A stretch of 52,563 nucleotides of DNA from DATBVX01 sp035263105 (GCA_035263105.1 DATFRO010000124.1:1-52563), one strand, 5' to 3'. Counted from the stretch's first letter, positions 1 through 8,950 are shown. Program-made: numbers and translations. Notes: generated by a model from the letters alone, not told the origin.

Positions 1-45
1 GAATTGATCGATGAGCTCGCCACCGACGCCGCGACCGCCCACTAA
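1..45 (+). CDS. 3' end of an upstream gene (partial)
   Basis: Frame 1 is open from the window edge and ends at a TAA at 43-45, reading ELIDELATDAATAH. The composition looks like ordinary high-GC coding sequence, and the next gene starts 47 bases later on the same strand. The product cannot be identified from 14 residues. It could be a chance reading frame, since short open stretches are common in GC-rich DNA. Confidence 0.4.
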   Translation, partial: ELIDELATDAATAH

Positions 46-92
46 ACGCACCGTTCAGTTACACGCACTCTCAGCAACGATTCGAGGATCAG

Positions 93-1064
93 ATGCCAAG
101 CGCCATTCGCTTTTACGAGACCGGCCGTCCGGAGGTTCTCAAGCTCGAGCAGGTCGAGGTTGGACAACCCGGCCCGGGCGAGGCGCGCGTGCGCCAGACT
201 TTCATTGCGGTCAACTTCATCGACGTCTATTTCCGCGCCGGACGCTATCCGCTGTCGTTGCCCAATGGCCTGGGCTCCGATGCCGTCGGTGTGGTCGAGG
301 CGGTGGGTCCCGGTGTAACCGAAGTCAGCGTGGGCGATCGTGTTGGTTACCTGCTCGGGCCGCAGGGCGCCTATTCGGACGTACGGGTGATGCCGGCCAG
401 CGTCCTCATCAGGCTGCCTGACGGCATTTCGGATCGCACGGCATCCACCCTCATGATGAAGGGCATGACCGCCCAGTATCTTTTCCGCCAGGTCTATCCG
501 CTCAAGGGCGGCGAGACGATCCTCTATCATGCCGCCGCCGGTGGCGTCGGCCTCATCGCCTGCCAGTGGGCGCGTGCGCTCGGCGTCACGATGATCGGCA
601 CCGTGAGCACGGATGAGAAGGCGGCGATTGCGAAAGCGCACGGCTGCACGCACACGATCGTGACCTCGCGCGAGAATATCGCGCAGCGCGTGCGCGAGAT
701 CACCGATGGCAAGGGAGTACCGGTGGTGTACGACTCGGTGGGCAAGGACACGTTGCAGGCCTCGCTCGAAAGCCTGCAGGTGCGCGGCACGCTGGTGAGC
801 AACGGGACCAGCTCCGGGCCGGTCGTCATCGACACGATGGCGCTCGCGGCCAGGGGCTCGCTCTGGGTCACGCGCCCGGCGATGATCCATTACGCGACCC
901 CGCGCGCGCACATGCTGGCGATGGCGGAGGAGCTCTTCGGCCTCGTGCTCGCGGGCAAGATCAAGAGTGAACCGCAGCAGGTGTTGGCGCTCGCCGACGC
1001 GGCTCAGGCCCACCGCGCTCTCGAATCGCGCCAGACCACGGGCGCGACCGTGCTCGTACCGTAG
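93..1064 (+). CDS. NAD(P)H:quinone oxidoreductase, zinc-independent MDR family
   Basis: A 323-residue medium-chain dehydrogenase/reductase of the quinone oxidoreductase (QOR) type. These soluble enzymes reduce quinones or activated enones with NADPH. The N-terminal GroES-like domain has the family pattern FIDVYFRAGRYP, and the Rossmann domain has the nucleotide loop AAAGGVGLIACQWA near residues 147-160. The cysteine cluster of zinc-binding alcohol dehydrogenases is absent, which supports the zinc-free QOR branch. Length is normal for the family. The ATG at 93 is followed directly by conserved sequence. An MFS transporter gene follows 22 bases downstream, so the two are probably cotranscribed. 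The physiological substrate cannot be told from sequence. Confidence 0.9.
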   Translation: MPSAIRFYETGRPEVLKLEQVEVGQPGPGEARVRQTFIAVNFIDVYFRAGRYPLSLPNGLGSDAVGVVEAVGPGVTEVSVGDRVGYLLGPQGAYSDVRVMPASVLIRLPDGISDRTASTLMMKGMTAQYLFRQVYPLKGGETILYHAAAGGVGLIACQWARALGVTMIGTVSTDEKAAIAKAHGCTHTIVTSRENIAQRVREITDGKGVPVVYDSVGKDTLQASLESLQVRGTLVSNGTSSGPVVIDTMALAARGSLWVTRPAMIHYATPRAHMLAMAEELFGLVLAGKIKSEPQQVLALADAAQAHRALESRQTTGATVLVP

Positions 1065-1086
1065 AATCACGCGCGAGAGCCTGCTC

Positions 1087-2397
1087 ATGAATCTGCCGCA
1101 ACCCGCAGCGCAGACCGCGACCGACTACCCGTTCGGGGCGCGGCAGGCGTGGTTTGCGCTCGCGATGACGATCGCGCTGATGATGGTCGATTACCTCGAC
1201 CGGCAGGTGATCGTCTCGCTCTTTCCGCACATCAAGGCGGCCTGGGGGCTCTCCGACAAGCAGCTGGGTGCGCTGGTCTCGATCGTGTCGGTCACGGTGG
1301 CGCTCGCCGCTCCGCCGGTCGCGATACTCGCCGATCGCTGGAGCCGGGTGCGCAGCATCGTGGTGATGGCGGTCGTCTGGAGCCTCGCGACGATTTCGTG
1401 CCTGTTCACGCGCAACTACGCGCAGCTGATGGTGGCGCGCGGCGCCGTCGGACTCGGCGAAGCGGGGTACGGCTCAGTGGGCGCAGCGCTCATCGCGAGC
1501 CTCTTTCCGGCGAGGTTGCGCGCCGGCTTGCTCGCGGCGTTCTTCGCATCGGCGTCGATCGGCTCGGTGCTCGGCGTGATGCTGGGCGGTGTGATTGCCG
1601 CACACTGGGGCTGGCAGGCGGCGTTTGGCGTCGTCGGCGTTCCCGGGCTGCTGCTCGCCTTGCTCTATCTCAAGGTACGCGACTACCGGACCGTGCCGCT
1701 GGCGCCCACACAGGACGCTGCGCGTTCGAGCCGCACGGCGGAATTCGCCGCCCGCTCGCTGGTGCGCTCACGCACGATGATGTGGGCCTGTCTCGGCGCC
1801 GCCGCACAACTCATCGTCGTGTCCTCCATCTGGGCCTGGCTGCCGAGCTTTCTGCATCGGTTCCACGGGATGGCTCCGGACGTCGCGGGCGTGCGCGCGG
1901 CCGTGGTGGTGCTGATCGGTGCCGCCGGCAGCCTCGCCTGGGGAATAGTGGTCGATCGCGTGGACGCGGGACGGCCACGGCGTAAGCTGTACGTCATGGC
2001 CGGCTTGTGCATTCTCACCTCGCTGGTGTTCGTGCCGACATTTGCGGCGACCGGCTCACTGTCGGGCGGCACGCAGTTCCTGCTGGTCGCTCTCGGCGGC
2101 TTCTTCATGACGTGCACGGTGGGCCCGGTCTCGGCGATCGTGATCGACGTGACGCATGCGGGTTTGCGCGCCACCGGCGCGGCCGTGCTGTCGCTGTTCC
2201 AGAATCTGCTGGGTCTCGCCGCCGGGCCGTTCATCGCCGGAGCCTTGTCCGATGCCTTCGGTCTCGACGTCGCGCTCACGCTGATACCGCTGTTCGGCGT
2301 GCTCGCGGCAGTGTTGTTCGTCGTGGCCTCGCGCAGCTACGAGGCGGACATGCGGGCACAGGCAGCCGCCGGTGTGGGGGCACCATGCATGGCCTGA
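1087..2397 (+). CDS. MFS transporter, spinster-like
   Basis: A 436-residue polytopic inner-membrane protein with about 12 hydrophobic segments. The first helix carries MVDYLDRQVIVSLF, typical of spinster-type major facilitator proteins of proteobacteria, and the loop between helices 2 and 3 contains ADRWSRVRSI. The motif GEAGYGSVGAALIASLFP around residue 125 is also typical. I start at the ATG at 1087 because the family sequence begins there; an upstream extension would overlap the quinone oxidoreductase gene. The end overlaps the start of the acyl-CoA ligase gene, which points to translational coupling. The substrate is unknown; relatives sit near aromatic, steroid and organic acid catabolic genes, so an acid substrate activated by the following ligase is a reasonable inference. 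Confidence 0.88.
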   Translation: MNLPQPAAQTATDYPFGARQAWFALAMTIALMMVDYLDRQVIVSLFPHIKAAWGLSDKQLGALVSIVSVTVALAAPPVAILADRWSRVRSIVVMAVVWSLATISCLFTRNYAQLMVARGAVGLGEAGYGSVGAALIASLFPARLRAGLLAAFFASASIGSVLGVMLGGVIAAHWGWQAAFGVVGVPGLLLALLYLKVRDYRTVPLAPTQDAARSSRTAEFAARSLVRSRTMMWACLGAAAQLIVVSSIWAWLPSFLHRFHGMAPDVAGVRAAVVVLIGAAGSLAWGIVVDRVDAGRPRRKLYVMAGLCILTSLVFVPTFAATGSLSGGTQFLLVALGGFFMTCTVGPVSAIVIDVTHAGLRATGAAVLSLFQNLLGLAAGPFIAGALSDAFGLDVALTLIPLFGVLAAVLFVVASRSYEADMRAQAAAGVGAPCMA

Positions 2398-4013
2398 TGA
2401 TGCAGCAGCCGCTCCTGGTCGCCTCGCTCCTGCGCCACGCGGAGTTGAATCACGCCGACCAGGTGGTGGTCTCGAGACGCGTCGAAGGTGACCTGCACCG
2501 CTACTCGTTCCGCGATCTCGCCGCACGTGCGCGCCGCATGGCGAATGCGCTCGCGAAGCTTGGCGTCGGGCACTCCGATCGCGTCGCGACCCTCGCGTGG
2601 AACGGCTATCGGCACCTGGAGCTCTACTACGCGGTATCGGGATCGGGCGCGGTGCTGCACACGCTCAACCCGCGCCTGCACCCCGACCAGGTCACGTGGA
2701 TCGCGGATCACGCCGAGGATCGGGTGCTGTTCTTCGATCTCACGTTCCTGCCCCTGGTCGAGGCCATTGCGCCGCGCGTACGCACGATCCGTCACTTCGT
2801 CGTGATGACGGACCGCGCACACATGCCGGTGAGCAAGCTGCCCGGACTTCTCTGCTACGAGGAACTGCTGGAGGCGGCCGCAGAGGAATTCGCGTGGCCG
2901 GAGTTCGACGAGCATACGGCGGCATCGCTCTGCTATACCTCGGGCACGACCGGCAATCCGAAGGGCGTTCTCTTCAGTCACCGCTCGACGATTCTGCACG
3001 CCTACGGCGCGGCGTTGCCCGACTCGCTCAACTGCTCGGCCTGCGACGTGATCCTGCCGGTGGTGCCGATGTTCCATGCCAACGCGTGGGGCCTGCCCTA
3101 CATCGCTTGCATGGTCGGAGCCAAGCTGGTGTTTCCCGGCGCGGCGCTCGACGGCAAGTCGCTGCACGAGCTCTTCGAGAGCGAGCGCGTCACTCTTTCG
3201 GCCGGCGTGCCGACGGTGTGGCAGGGATTGCTCGCGCATGTCGAAGGTCATGGCCTCAGGTTCAGCACCATGCGACGGACTGTCGTTGGCGGCGCGGCCT
3301 GTCCGCCCGCGATGCTGGAGAAGTTCGAGAGTCATTTCGGTGTGCAGGTCATGCATGGCTGGGGCATGACCGAGCTCAGCCCGCTGGGCACGGTCGGTGC
3401 GCTCAAGGCGTGTCACCAGGGCCTGACGAGCGAGGCGCGACACGCGGTGCAGGCCAAGCAGGGACGCGCGATTTTCGGCATCGAGCTCAAGACGGTCGAC
3501 CCCGAAGGGCGCGAGCTGCCCCGCGATGGCCGCTCTTCGGGCGAGCTGATGGTGCGCGGGCCGTGGGTCGCCGCGTCCTACCTCAAAGCCGAGGGCGGCG
3601 CACTCGTCGACGGCTGGTTTCCGACCGGCGACGTGGCGACGATCGATGCGGACGGCTACATGCAGATCACGGATCGCAGCAAGGACGTGATCAAGTCGGG
3701 CGGCGAGTGGATCAGTTCGATCGCACTGGAAAACATCGCTGCCGGTCATCCCTGCGTCGCCATGGCCGCGTGCATCGGTGTCAAGCATCCCAAATGGGAT
3801 GAGCGACCACTGCTGGTGGTGGTGAAGAAGCCCCAGGCCGAAGTGACGCGCGATGAGCTGCTCGCCTTCTATGGCGGCAAGGTTGCGAGCTGGTGGGTAC
3901 CCGACGATGTCGTGTTCGTCGCCGCGATTCCGCTCGGCGCGACCGGCAAGATGCAGAAGAACAAGCTGCGCGAGCAGCTGGCCGGTTATCATCTGCCGGA
4001 CGATCGCGGCTAG
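2385..4013 (+). CDS. Acyl-CoA ligase, AlkK-like AMP-forming
   Basis: A 542-residue ANL-superfamily adenylate-forming enzyme that would activate a medium- or long-chain or aromatic acid to its CoA ester. The P-loop YTSGTTGNPKGV lies near residues 184-195. The A5 motif GWGMTELSP, the A7 region TGDVATIDADGYMQITDRSK and the hinge plus Gly-rich segment DVIKSGGEWIS follow, and the A10 motif GATGKMQKNKL is near the C-terminus. I choose the ATG at 2385 because AlkK-type ligases begin with a pattern like MxGLMM..PLL, matched here by MHGLMMQQPLL. A TGATG start at 2397 is the alternative. It overlaps the transporter gene by 13 bases. Exact acid specificity is not readable. Confidence 0.9.
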   Translation: MHGLMMQQPLLVASLLRHAELNHADQVVVSRRVEGDLHRYSFRDLAARARRMANALAKLGVGHSDRVATLAWNGYRHLELYYAVSGSGAVLHTLNPRLHPDQVTWIADHAEDRVLFFDLTFLPLVEAIAPRVRTIRHFVVMTDRAHMPVSKLPGLLCYEELLEAAAEEFAWPEFDEHTAASLCYTSGTTGNPKGVLFSHRSTILHAYGAALPDSLNCSACDVILPVVPMFHANAWGLPYIACMVGAKLVFPGAALDGKSLHELFESERVTLSAGVPTVWQGLLAHVEGHGLRFSTMRRTVVGGAACPPAMLEKFESHFGVQVMHGWGMTELSPLGTVGALKACHQGLTSEARHAVQAKQGRAIFGIELKTVDPEGRELPRDGRSSGELMVRGPWVAASYLKAEGGALVDGWFPTGDVATIDADGYMQITDRSKDVIKSGGEWISSIALENIAAGHPCVAMAACIGVKHPKWDERPLLVVVKKPQAEVTRDELLAFYGGKVASWWVPDDVVFVAAIPLGATGKMQKNKLREQLAGYHLPDDRG

Positions 4014-4047
4014 CGCGACTGCAGGTTGTCCACGACCGGCGGGGTGA

Positions 4048-5244
4048 GTGGTGATCAAGAGACGCGAGGTGCTTGCCAGCTCGGCGGGACTGCTGTTGCT
4101 GGGTGCGGTCGGAGCGCGAAGCGATGAGCCGCCTGTGCCCGGCGCAACCGATGACGTCCTCGTCGCGCTGCCCGGCAAGAAGCCGCTGATCAAGCGGAGC
4201 TTCCGTCCTCCCAATTTCGAAACACCGATCGCCGACCTGCGCGAGGCCTTTACGCCCAACGAGCGGTTCTTCGTGCGCTATCACCTTGCCGACATTCCCG
4301 AAGTGGATCGGCGCAGCTGGCGACTGAAGGTCGGCGGGTCGAGCGCGCAGCGCAGCGTCGAGTTCTCGCTCGCGGAGCTGAAGCGAGGGTTCGAGCACGT
4401 CAGCATCGCGGCCGTGAACCAATGCTCCGGCAATCGGCGCGGACTGTTTACGCCGCGAGCCGCCGGTATCCAGTGGCAGTACGGGGCGATGGGCAACGCG
4501 ATGTGGGGCGGAGTGCGCCTGCGCGATGTCCTGAACCGTGTGGGGATCAAGGCGGATGCGCTCGAGGTCGTGCTCGACGGCGCGGATCGGGCAGTGCTGC
4601 CGGTAACACCGGATTTCGTGAAGAGCCTGCCGATCGAGCGCGCGCTCGATGAGAACACGCTCATCGCCTTCGAGATGAACGGTGCAGCGCTGCCGCATTG
4701 GAATGGCGCGCCGGCGCGGCTGGTCGTGCCGGGCTGGACCGCGACTTACTGGGTGAAACACCTCGCCGAGATTCGCGTGGAGCCAAAACCCTTCGACGGC
4801 TTCTGGATGAAGACCGCCTATCGCGTCCCGACCGGCGCGTTTGCGGGTGCGCGCTTTGCGAGCCAGGAGACTCCGCAGACGACGCCGATCACCGAAATCC
4901 TCGTCAACTCGCTGGTGACGAGTCACTCGGACGGTGCGCGCCTCGCGCGCGGGCGGACCGCGGAGCTCAGCGGTTGGGCCTGGGACGGTGGCAGCGGCAT
5001 CGGCAGTGTCGAGGTATCCACGGACGACGGGCAGTCCTGGCGGTCAGCCACGCTTGCCAAGGACCTTGGACGTTTCGCGTGGCGGGGCTTTCATTTCGCA
5101 GTGGAGACGTCGACCACCGGTTCCCGGGCGCTTGCCGTTCGAGCAGTCAGTCGCGCCGGCGCGCGCCAGCCCGACAAGCTGACGCCGAACCCTTCAGGCT
5201 ACCACCACAACCTCGTGCAGCGCCTGACGCTGGAGGTCGCGTGA
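4048..5244 (+). CDS. Sulfite oxidase-family molybdopterin oxidoreductase, SorA-like
   Basis: A 398-residue molybdenum enzyme of the sulfite oxidase family. The start is GTG at 4048 (another GTG follows at 4051). The N-terminus has an RR pair and a hydrophobic run (IKRREVLASSAGLLLLGAVG), so Tat export of the folded protein to the periplasm is likely. The Mo-pterin domain holds AVNQCSGNRRGLFTP, with Cys126 as the expected molybdenum ligand. The C-terminal part, roughly residues 275-395, matches the Ig-like dimerisation domain. The next gene overlaps at GTGA and encodes a small monoheme cytochrome c, the organisation of SorAB sulfite dehydrogenases, where SorB takes the electrons. SoxC-like function is an alternative, but no other sox gene is present. 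Confidence 0.87.
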   Translation: MVIKRREVLASSAGLLLLGAVGARSDEPPVPGATDDVLVALPGKKPLIKRSFRPPNFETPIADLREAFTPNERFFVRYHLADIPEVDRRSWRLKVGGSSAQRSVEFSLAELKRGFEHVSIAAVNQCSGNRRGLFTPRAAGIQWQYGAMGNAMWGGVRLRDVLNRVGIKADALEVVLDGADRAVLPVTPDFVKSLPIERALDENTLIAFEMNGAALPHWNGAPARLVVPGWTATYWVKHLAEIRVEPKPFDGFWMKTAYRVPTGAFAGARFASQETPQTTPITEILVNSLVTSHSDGARLARGRTAELSGWAWDGGSGIGSVEVSTDDGQSWRSATLAKDLGRFAWRGFHFAVETSTTGSRALAVRAVSRAGARQPDKLTPNPSGYHHNLVQRLTLEVA

Positions 5245-5537
5245 ACGCTCGCGAGGTGCGAGTGGCGGCGGCGGTGGCGACGATCTGGCTGCTGCTCGCT
5301 GCGGGCTGGGCATTGGCGGGTGAGGAAGCGATTCAGTTGCGCGACGCGCCCGGACGAGACGTGACCACGGCGTTTTGCGCCACCTGCCACAGCCTCGACT
5401 ACATCCAGATGAACGCTGCGGTGCTCGATCGTGCCGGGTGGGAGAAGAGCGTTCGCAAGATGATGGATCGCTTCGGGGCGCCGATCCCGGACGAGGACGC
5501 GCGCAAGATCGTCGAGTACCTCGGGGAAAACTACTAG
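5241..5537 (+). CDS. Small monoheme cytochrome c, SorB-like
   Basis: A 98-residue exported cytochrome. The GTG start at 5241 overlaps the stop of the molybdoenzyme gene. A hydrophobic signal segment (AAAVATIWLLLAAGWALA) ends near residue 27. The heme-attachment site is CATCH at residues 46-50, and Met57 or Met75 could be the sixth ligand. Length and operon position match the SorB electron-accepting subunit, which would pass electrons from sulfite oxidation to the respiratory chain. A longer upstream reading exists in this frame but it lies inside the preceding gene and lacks a signal peptide, so I rejected it. Confidence 0.85.
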   Translation: MNAREVRVAAAVATIWLLLAAGWALAGEEAIQLRDAPGRDVTTAFCATCHSLDYIQMNAAVLDRAGWEKSVRKMMDRFGAPIPDEDARKIVEYLGENY

Positions 5538-5582
5538 CAGCGCTCACCGCCAGCGGCGCGCGTGATGCGCCCGTTGCGTGGT

Positions 5583-7217
5583 CTATTTCCGCGGCGGCGT
5601 GATCGACGCGATCTCTTGTACGAGTGCGTCGGCGGTGAGCGGGCGGCCGAGGAAGCGTCGCAGCAGATCGGAAGTGTCGAGCTCGCCGCCGAACCTGAGC
5701 AGGTTCCCGGAAAGCCACGGATACCAGCGCGCGTTGCCCGCATCGAACGGCCCGATCGTCGCGCGCGTGCGCTGACGGACATCGGCCGTGATGATCGCGC
5801 CGATCGCGTAGTTGATCATGTAGCCCGGGTTGGAGCCGAGCTGTCCGCGCACCGCCCACCATGAGAGCTCCGGATGCGCCACGATCCCGAGATAGCGGCT
5901 GGTGATCGCGGTCCACAGCACATTCGGGTCGGTCGCAGGCGCGCGCAGCATGCGGATCTCGAACAGGCCCCACGCGACATCCAGCATCACCAGTGAATAG
6001 AGCTCGCGCAGTCCGTCAGCGCGCGACACGGAGCGTCCGAGATATTTCTGCTGCCACGCGGGCTCGAACACCGACCAGGACGGGACGTCGGCAAACGCTT
6101 CGATGAAGAGCGTGTCTCCCCAGAAATACGCCGGCCGCGCGCGCACCGCGATGTAGTGGACCGCGTGACCGGTCTCGTGCGTGAGCTCGTTGAGAGTATA
6201 GAGTCCGCCATGCTCGTAGTTCGCGGAGATCCGTGACACCGCGGGGCGCCACCGGCCATCCAGCAGGCGGCCGATCCGCACGGTGTCTGAATAGGCGATC
6301 GGCGCCTTACCGGGCCGCGGCTTGATATCGAACAGCACGCCGAGTTTCTTCGGGTCGGCGCCGAGGTCCGCGAAGAACCGCTCGTTGAGTTGCGAGGCGA
6401 CGTCCAGCGACATCGACCGGTTCAGTTCGCGACTCGCGCGCGCGAGATCATGCCGGTAGTCCCACGGCTCGATCGGTGCGCCACCCTGGTTGGCTTGCCG
6501 CCACGCTTCCAGCAGCTCGACCAGCCACGCCTCGAGCCGTGGAACGTCCGTGCCCAACGCCTGCGCGGCTTCGCTGAGCGGTGAGGGCTTGCTGCGAAAT
6601 GCGCTCGCCGCCATCGCGATCATGCGGCGGTAGGGACTGGTGGCCTCGTCCTTGCCATTCACGGCTTCCCAGAGCGGAGCCAGCGCGAAGAAGAGCGCTT
6701 TGCGCCGGGCGGGGTCCTCGATCTCCTGCAAACGTTGCAGCGCGCCGCTGCGCGTGATGCGCTCGCCTGCGAAATCAAGGCGGTTGCCCACCTGGTCGAA
6801 GCACGAGTAGATGGTCGCCTGCAGAATGTCGACGTCGCTCTGCGGCTTGGCGGCGTCCGCGCACTGGTACGCGGGCCTCATCGAAGCTCCCGGATCGGAG
6901 AGCTCATCGAACGTGGCAGCCATGTGTTGCACGACGCGCATGTCCGCGGGCGTGAGCTTCGCGGTCTTGAGATTCTTGAGCGAGGCCGTCAGCTGCGAGA
7001 CAGCCGATTCGCGCCGCTGCTGCCACGCGCCGCGATCGCCACCAACAACGGTGTCGAGGAGGCCGGAGTCGATGGTATCGACGGCGCTGTTGGCATCGAG
7101 GAAGTTCGCGAACACCTGCTCGGTCTCGAGAACGGTGCGATCGCCCGCGCTTTGCGCGAGCGCAGACGTCGTCGCCACGAGGCCGATGACACAGAGGAGG
7201 GTGCGCGTGAGGGTCAT
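5583..7217 (-). CDS. Exported zinc metallopeptidase, HExxH gluzincin (M2/M3-like)
   Basis: A 544-residue secreted peptidase. The ATG at 7217 gives a signal peptide ending in ALAQ (residue 22). The zinc site is HETGH at residues 347-351, and the third ligand is probably Glu373 in FIEAFADVPSW, 22 residues after the second histidine. That spacing and context resemble clan MA(E) families M2 (angiotensin-converting enzyme type) and M3 (oligopeptidase type), whose C-terminal halves are largely helical as this one appears to be. Short oligopeptides are the likely substrates in the periplasm. An in-frame ATG at 7238 is possible but adds residues ahead of a good signal peptide. It is transcribed divergently from the YciI gene. 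Confidence 0.82.
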   Translation of the reverse strand: MTLTRTLLCVIGLVATTSALAQSAGDRTVLETEQVFANFLDANSAVDTIDSGLLDTVVGGDRGAWQQRRESAVSQLTASLKNLKTAKLTPADMRVVQHMAATFDELSDPGASMRPAYQCADAAKPQSDVDILQATIYSCFDQVGNRLDFAGERITRSGALQRLQEIEDPARRKALFFALAPLWEAVNGKDEATSPYRRMIAMAASAFRSKPSPLSEAAQALGTDVPRLEAWLVELLEAWRQANQGGAPIEPWDYRHDLARASRELNRSMSLDVASQLNERFFADLGADPKKLGVLFDIKPRPGKAPIAYSDTVRIGRLLDGRWRPAVSRISANYEHGGLYTLNELTHETGHAVHYIAVRARPAYFWGDTLFIEAFADVPSWSVFEPAWQQKYLGRSVSRADGLRELYSLVMLDVAWGLFEIRMLRAPATDPNVLWTAITSRYLGIVAHPELSWWAVRGQLGSNPGYMINYAIGAIITADVRQRTRATIGPFDAGNARWYPWLSGNLLRFGGELDTSDLLRRFLGRPLTADALVQEIASITPPRK

Positions 7218-7298
7218 TGCGCCAAGATTAAATACCAACCGGCAGTTTCGCTATCATCGCGCACACTTTCCACTGCCGCACGAGCCGGGTAGGGCGCC

Positions 7299-7592
7299 AT
7301 GTTCGTCATCGAGCTCATCTACAAGGCCGACCTCGAGAAGATCGACGCGCACATGGGCGCGCACATGAAATTCCTGAGGAAGTACTACGCGGCCGGAAAC
7401 TTCCTGGTCTCGGGGCGCAAGGTCCCGCGCGAGGGCGGCATCATCCTGGCCGTGGGCCAGAGCCGCGATGAGGTCGAGTCGATCGCCAAGGAGGATCCCT
7501 TCGTCCAGCGTGGCCTTGCCGAGTTTCGCGTCATCGAATTTCGCGCCAGTCAGCGCGCGGATGACATCCAGCAGCGCATCGAAACCCCCTAG
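7299..7592 (+). CDS. YciI family protein
   Basis: A 97-residue protein matching the YciI fold, a small alpha/beta ferredoxin-like domain. Visible family features are the N-terminal strand MFVIELIYKADLEKI, the central segment GNFLVSGRKVPREGGIILA and the ending DPFVQRGLAEFRVIEF. The acidic and histidine residues that line the pocket in this family (D15/H18-like positions) appear in KIDAHMGAHMKFL. The biochemical role of most YciI proteins is not established. It is a single gene between the divergent metallopeptidase and the convergent porin gene, whose stop lies two bases away. Confidence 0.85.
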   Translation: MFVIELIYKADLEKIDAHMGAHMKFLRKYYAAGNFLVSGRKVPREGGIILAVGQSRDEVESIAKEDPFVQRGLAEFRVIEFRASQRADDIQQRIETP

Positions 7593-7594
7593 CG

Positions 7595-8875
7595 TTACCA
7601 GACGTACTCGACCTGGAGCCAGTACTTGCGCGTGTCGGTGGCCCAGGCGTGCGCGTCGTAGTCGGCCAGCTTCGCAAGCGCGGTGAAGTGGCTCCAACTC
7701 GTCTGCAGTTGCAGGTCGACCTCCGAGCCATAATCGGCGGCGCCGCGCTCGGCGTCGAAGGCGTGATAGACGACTGTCGCGCCAACCGCGTTGAGACGCG
7801 CCACGCCCTTGATGTTGTAAGAGACCGTCGCGTAACGATCCTCTATGCCGTTGGGTGGCGTCGTGAGGAACTTGTCCGCCCAGCCCTGGAACTTGTGCAG
7901 CGTGCCGAGCGGCGCCGTGAATCCCTTGACGCCGTCGCCCTGGAGCAGCTCGATGCCGGCACCGAGTCCGAATCCGTGCCACGTGCCCACGAGCTCGGCC
8001 AATCCATAGTCATCCGAGTAGCTCAGCGGGTTGGCCGCATAGTCCTGTTGTGCCGCGTACGACAGCACATACGCGAGCTTCACCTTGCCGGCGTCGCGTT
8101 CGCCGGTGAGTCGCAAGCCGATCGTGCGCGAGGAATCCGTCGGCGCTTCGTCGAAGTCGAGCAGGTAGGCGAAACCGGTCAGGTTGCCGATACTGGTCTT
8201 CAGCGTGCCGTTCACGATGTAGGTGTCGCCCGTGTAGCGTCCCACCGGCGATTCGCTCGAGAACACGCGATTCACCTGGGAGATGTACGCGACATCGAGC
8301 GTGAAGTTGCGCAGCGAGCCGTTCGTGATGCGCAGCGCATCGAAGGTCTGCTCGTTCTGCCGCCAGCCCACGTTACCCATGAAGCGCTGGTCGTCGAGGA
8401 CGATGCGCTGGCGGCCGAGCACGACCTTCGTGCCCGGAATCGCCGTGTTGGTGATCTGCAGGCGGTTGATCTCGGAGCCTGCAGGATCGGCGACCACCGG
8501 GAACTGCGTCTTGCCGTTGATGGTGCTGTTGTAGTCCGGATCGAGCGCCCCGATGAGATCCGCATCGGCCAGGAGCGAGGTGTGCCACGCCGTTCCGGTT
8601 TCGAAGCCGATACGGCCACGCAGCGTCACGGCCACCGCTTCTTCCTGAATGCCTTGCTGGTCCACCCACTCCGAGCGCAAGCGCATATCGAGCAGCGGCC
8701 TGGACGTCGTGATGGCGTGCCACAACGAATCGGTGTTTACATTCGCGTCAGCCTCTTCGCCGGCGCTGACGACGCCACCCGATAGCGCGCACAATAGGGC
8801 CACTGCCGCACACGACGCTCGGCGTGACAGGGTCGGGTGCCGTGGCGCTGGCTGGTGAAGGGATGATCGCCGCAT
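7595..8875 (-). CDS. Outer-membrane porin, alginate-export-like
   Basis: A 426-residue beta-barrel protein. The N-terminus has a long basic leader and then a signal peptide ending near VVSAGEEA (residue 38). The mature part consists of alternating amphipathic strands and ends in WLQVEYVW, with the terminal aromatic residue expected by the BAM insertion machinery. The segment GRQRIVLDDQRFMGNVGWRQ matches the alginate_export/AlgE-like porin family, in which many members are general or substrate-specific porins and not alginate channels. It is divergent from nirK across 148 bases. The ATG at 8875 is used, but a later Met is not available before the signal, so the leader length is uncertain. Confidence 0.8.
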   Translation of the reverse strand: MRRSSLHQPAPRHPTLSRRASCAAVALLCALSGGVVSAGEEADANVNTDSLWHAITTSRPLLDMRLRSEWVDQQGIQEEAVAVTLRGRIGFETGTAWHTSLLADADLIGALDPDYNSTINGKTQFPVVADPAGSEINRLQITNTAIPGTKVVLGRQRIVLDDQRFMGNVGWRQNEQTFDALRITNGSLRNFTLDVAYISQVNRVFSSESPVGRYTGDTYIVNGTLKTSIGNLTGFAYLLDFDEAPTDSSRTIGLRLTGERDAGKVKLAYVLSYAAQQDYAANPLSYSDDYGLAELVGTWHGFGLGAGIELLQGDGVKGFTAPLGTLHKFQGWADKFLTTPPNGIEDRYATVSYNIKGVARLNAVGATVVYHAFDAERGAADYGSEVDLQLQTSWSHFTALAKLADYDAHAWATDTRKYWLQVEYVW

Positions 8876-8910
8876 GCCAGCGATCTTTGGATTTTATCCG
8901 CCGGATCTAA

Positions 8911-8927
8911 ATAAGTAGTTCTACGAG
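8911..8927 (+). promoter_or_regulatory. Weak FixJ-like box upstream of nirK
   Basis: The sequence ataagtagttctacgag lies 96 bases before the nirK start. It shares the core AAGTAGTT with the FixJ-type motif and matches 10 of 17 positions of the box upstream of ligA (13324-13340, read on the minus strand). The right half is not conserved, so this is the weakest of the three candidate boxes. Confidence 0.3.
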
Positions 8928-8940
8928 GAGCTGCGCCGTT

Positions 8941-8950
8941 CATACGTATG
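8941..8950. promoter_or_regulatory. Perfect 10-bp palindrome CATACGTATG upstream of nirK
   Basis: A perfect inverted repeat 73 bases before the nirK start and 65 bases before the porin start, in the divergent region. It could be half of an operator shared by both genes. It is short, and a chance occurrence is possible. Confidence 0.3.

Noticed and set aside
2337..4259. Long open frame (640 codons) on the minus strand opposite the acyl-CoA ligase
   Set aside because: It is Arg/His-rich with no family likeness, and it lies antisense to a gene with every ligase motif. Such shadows are normal in DNA of this GC content.
4698..5240. Extended N-terminus for the small cytochrome
   Set aside because: The extension lies wholly inside the sulfite oxidase gene in another frame; the GTG at 5241 gives a proper signal peptide and an overlap with the upstream stop.
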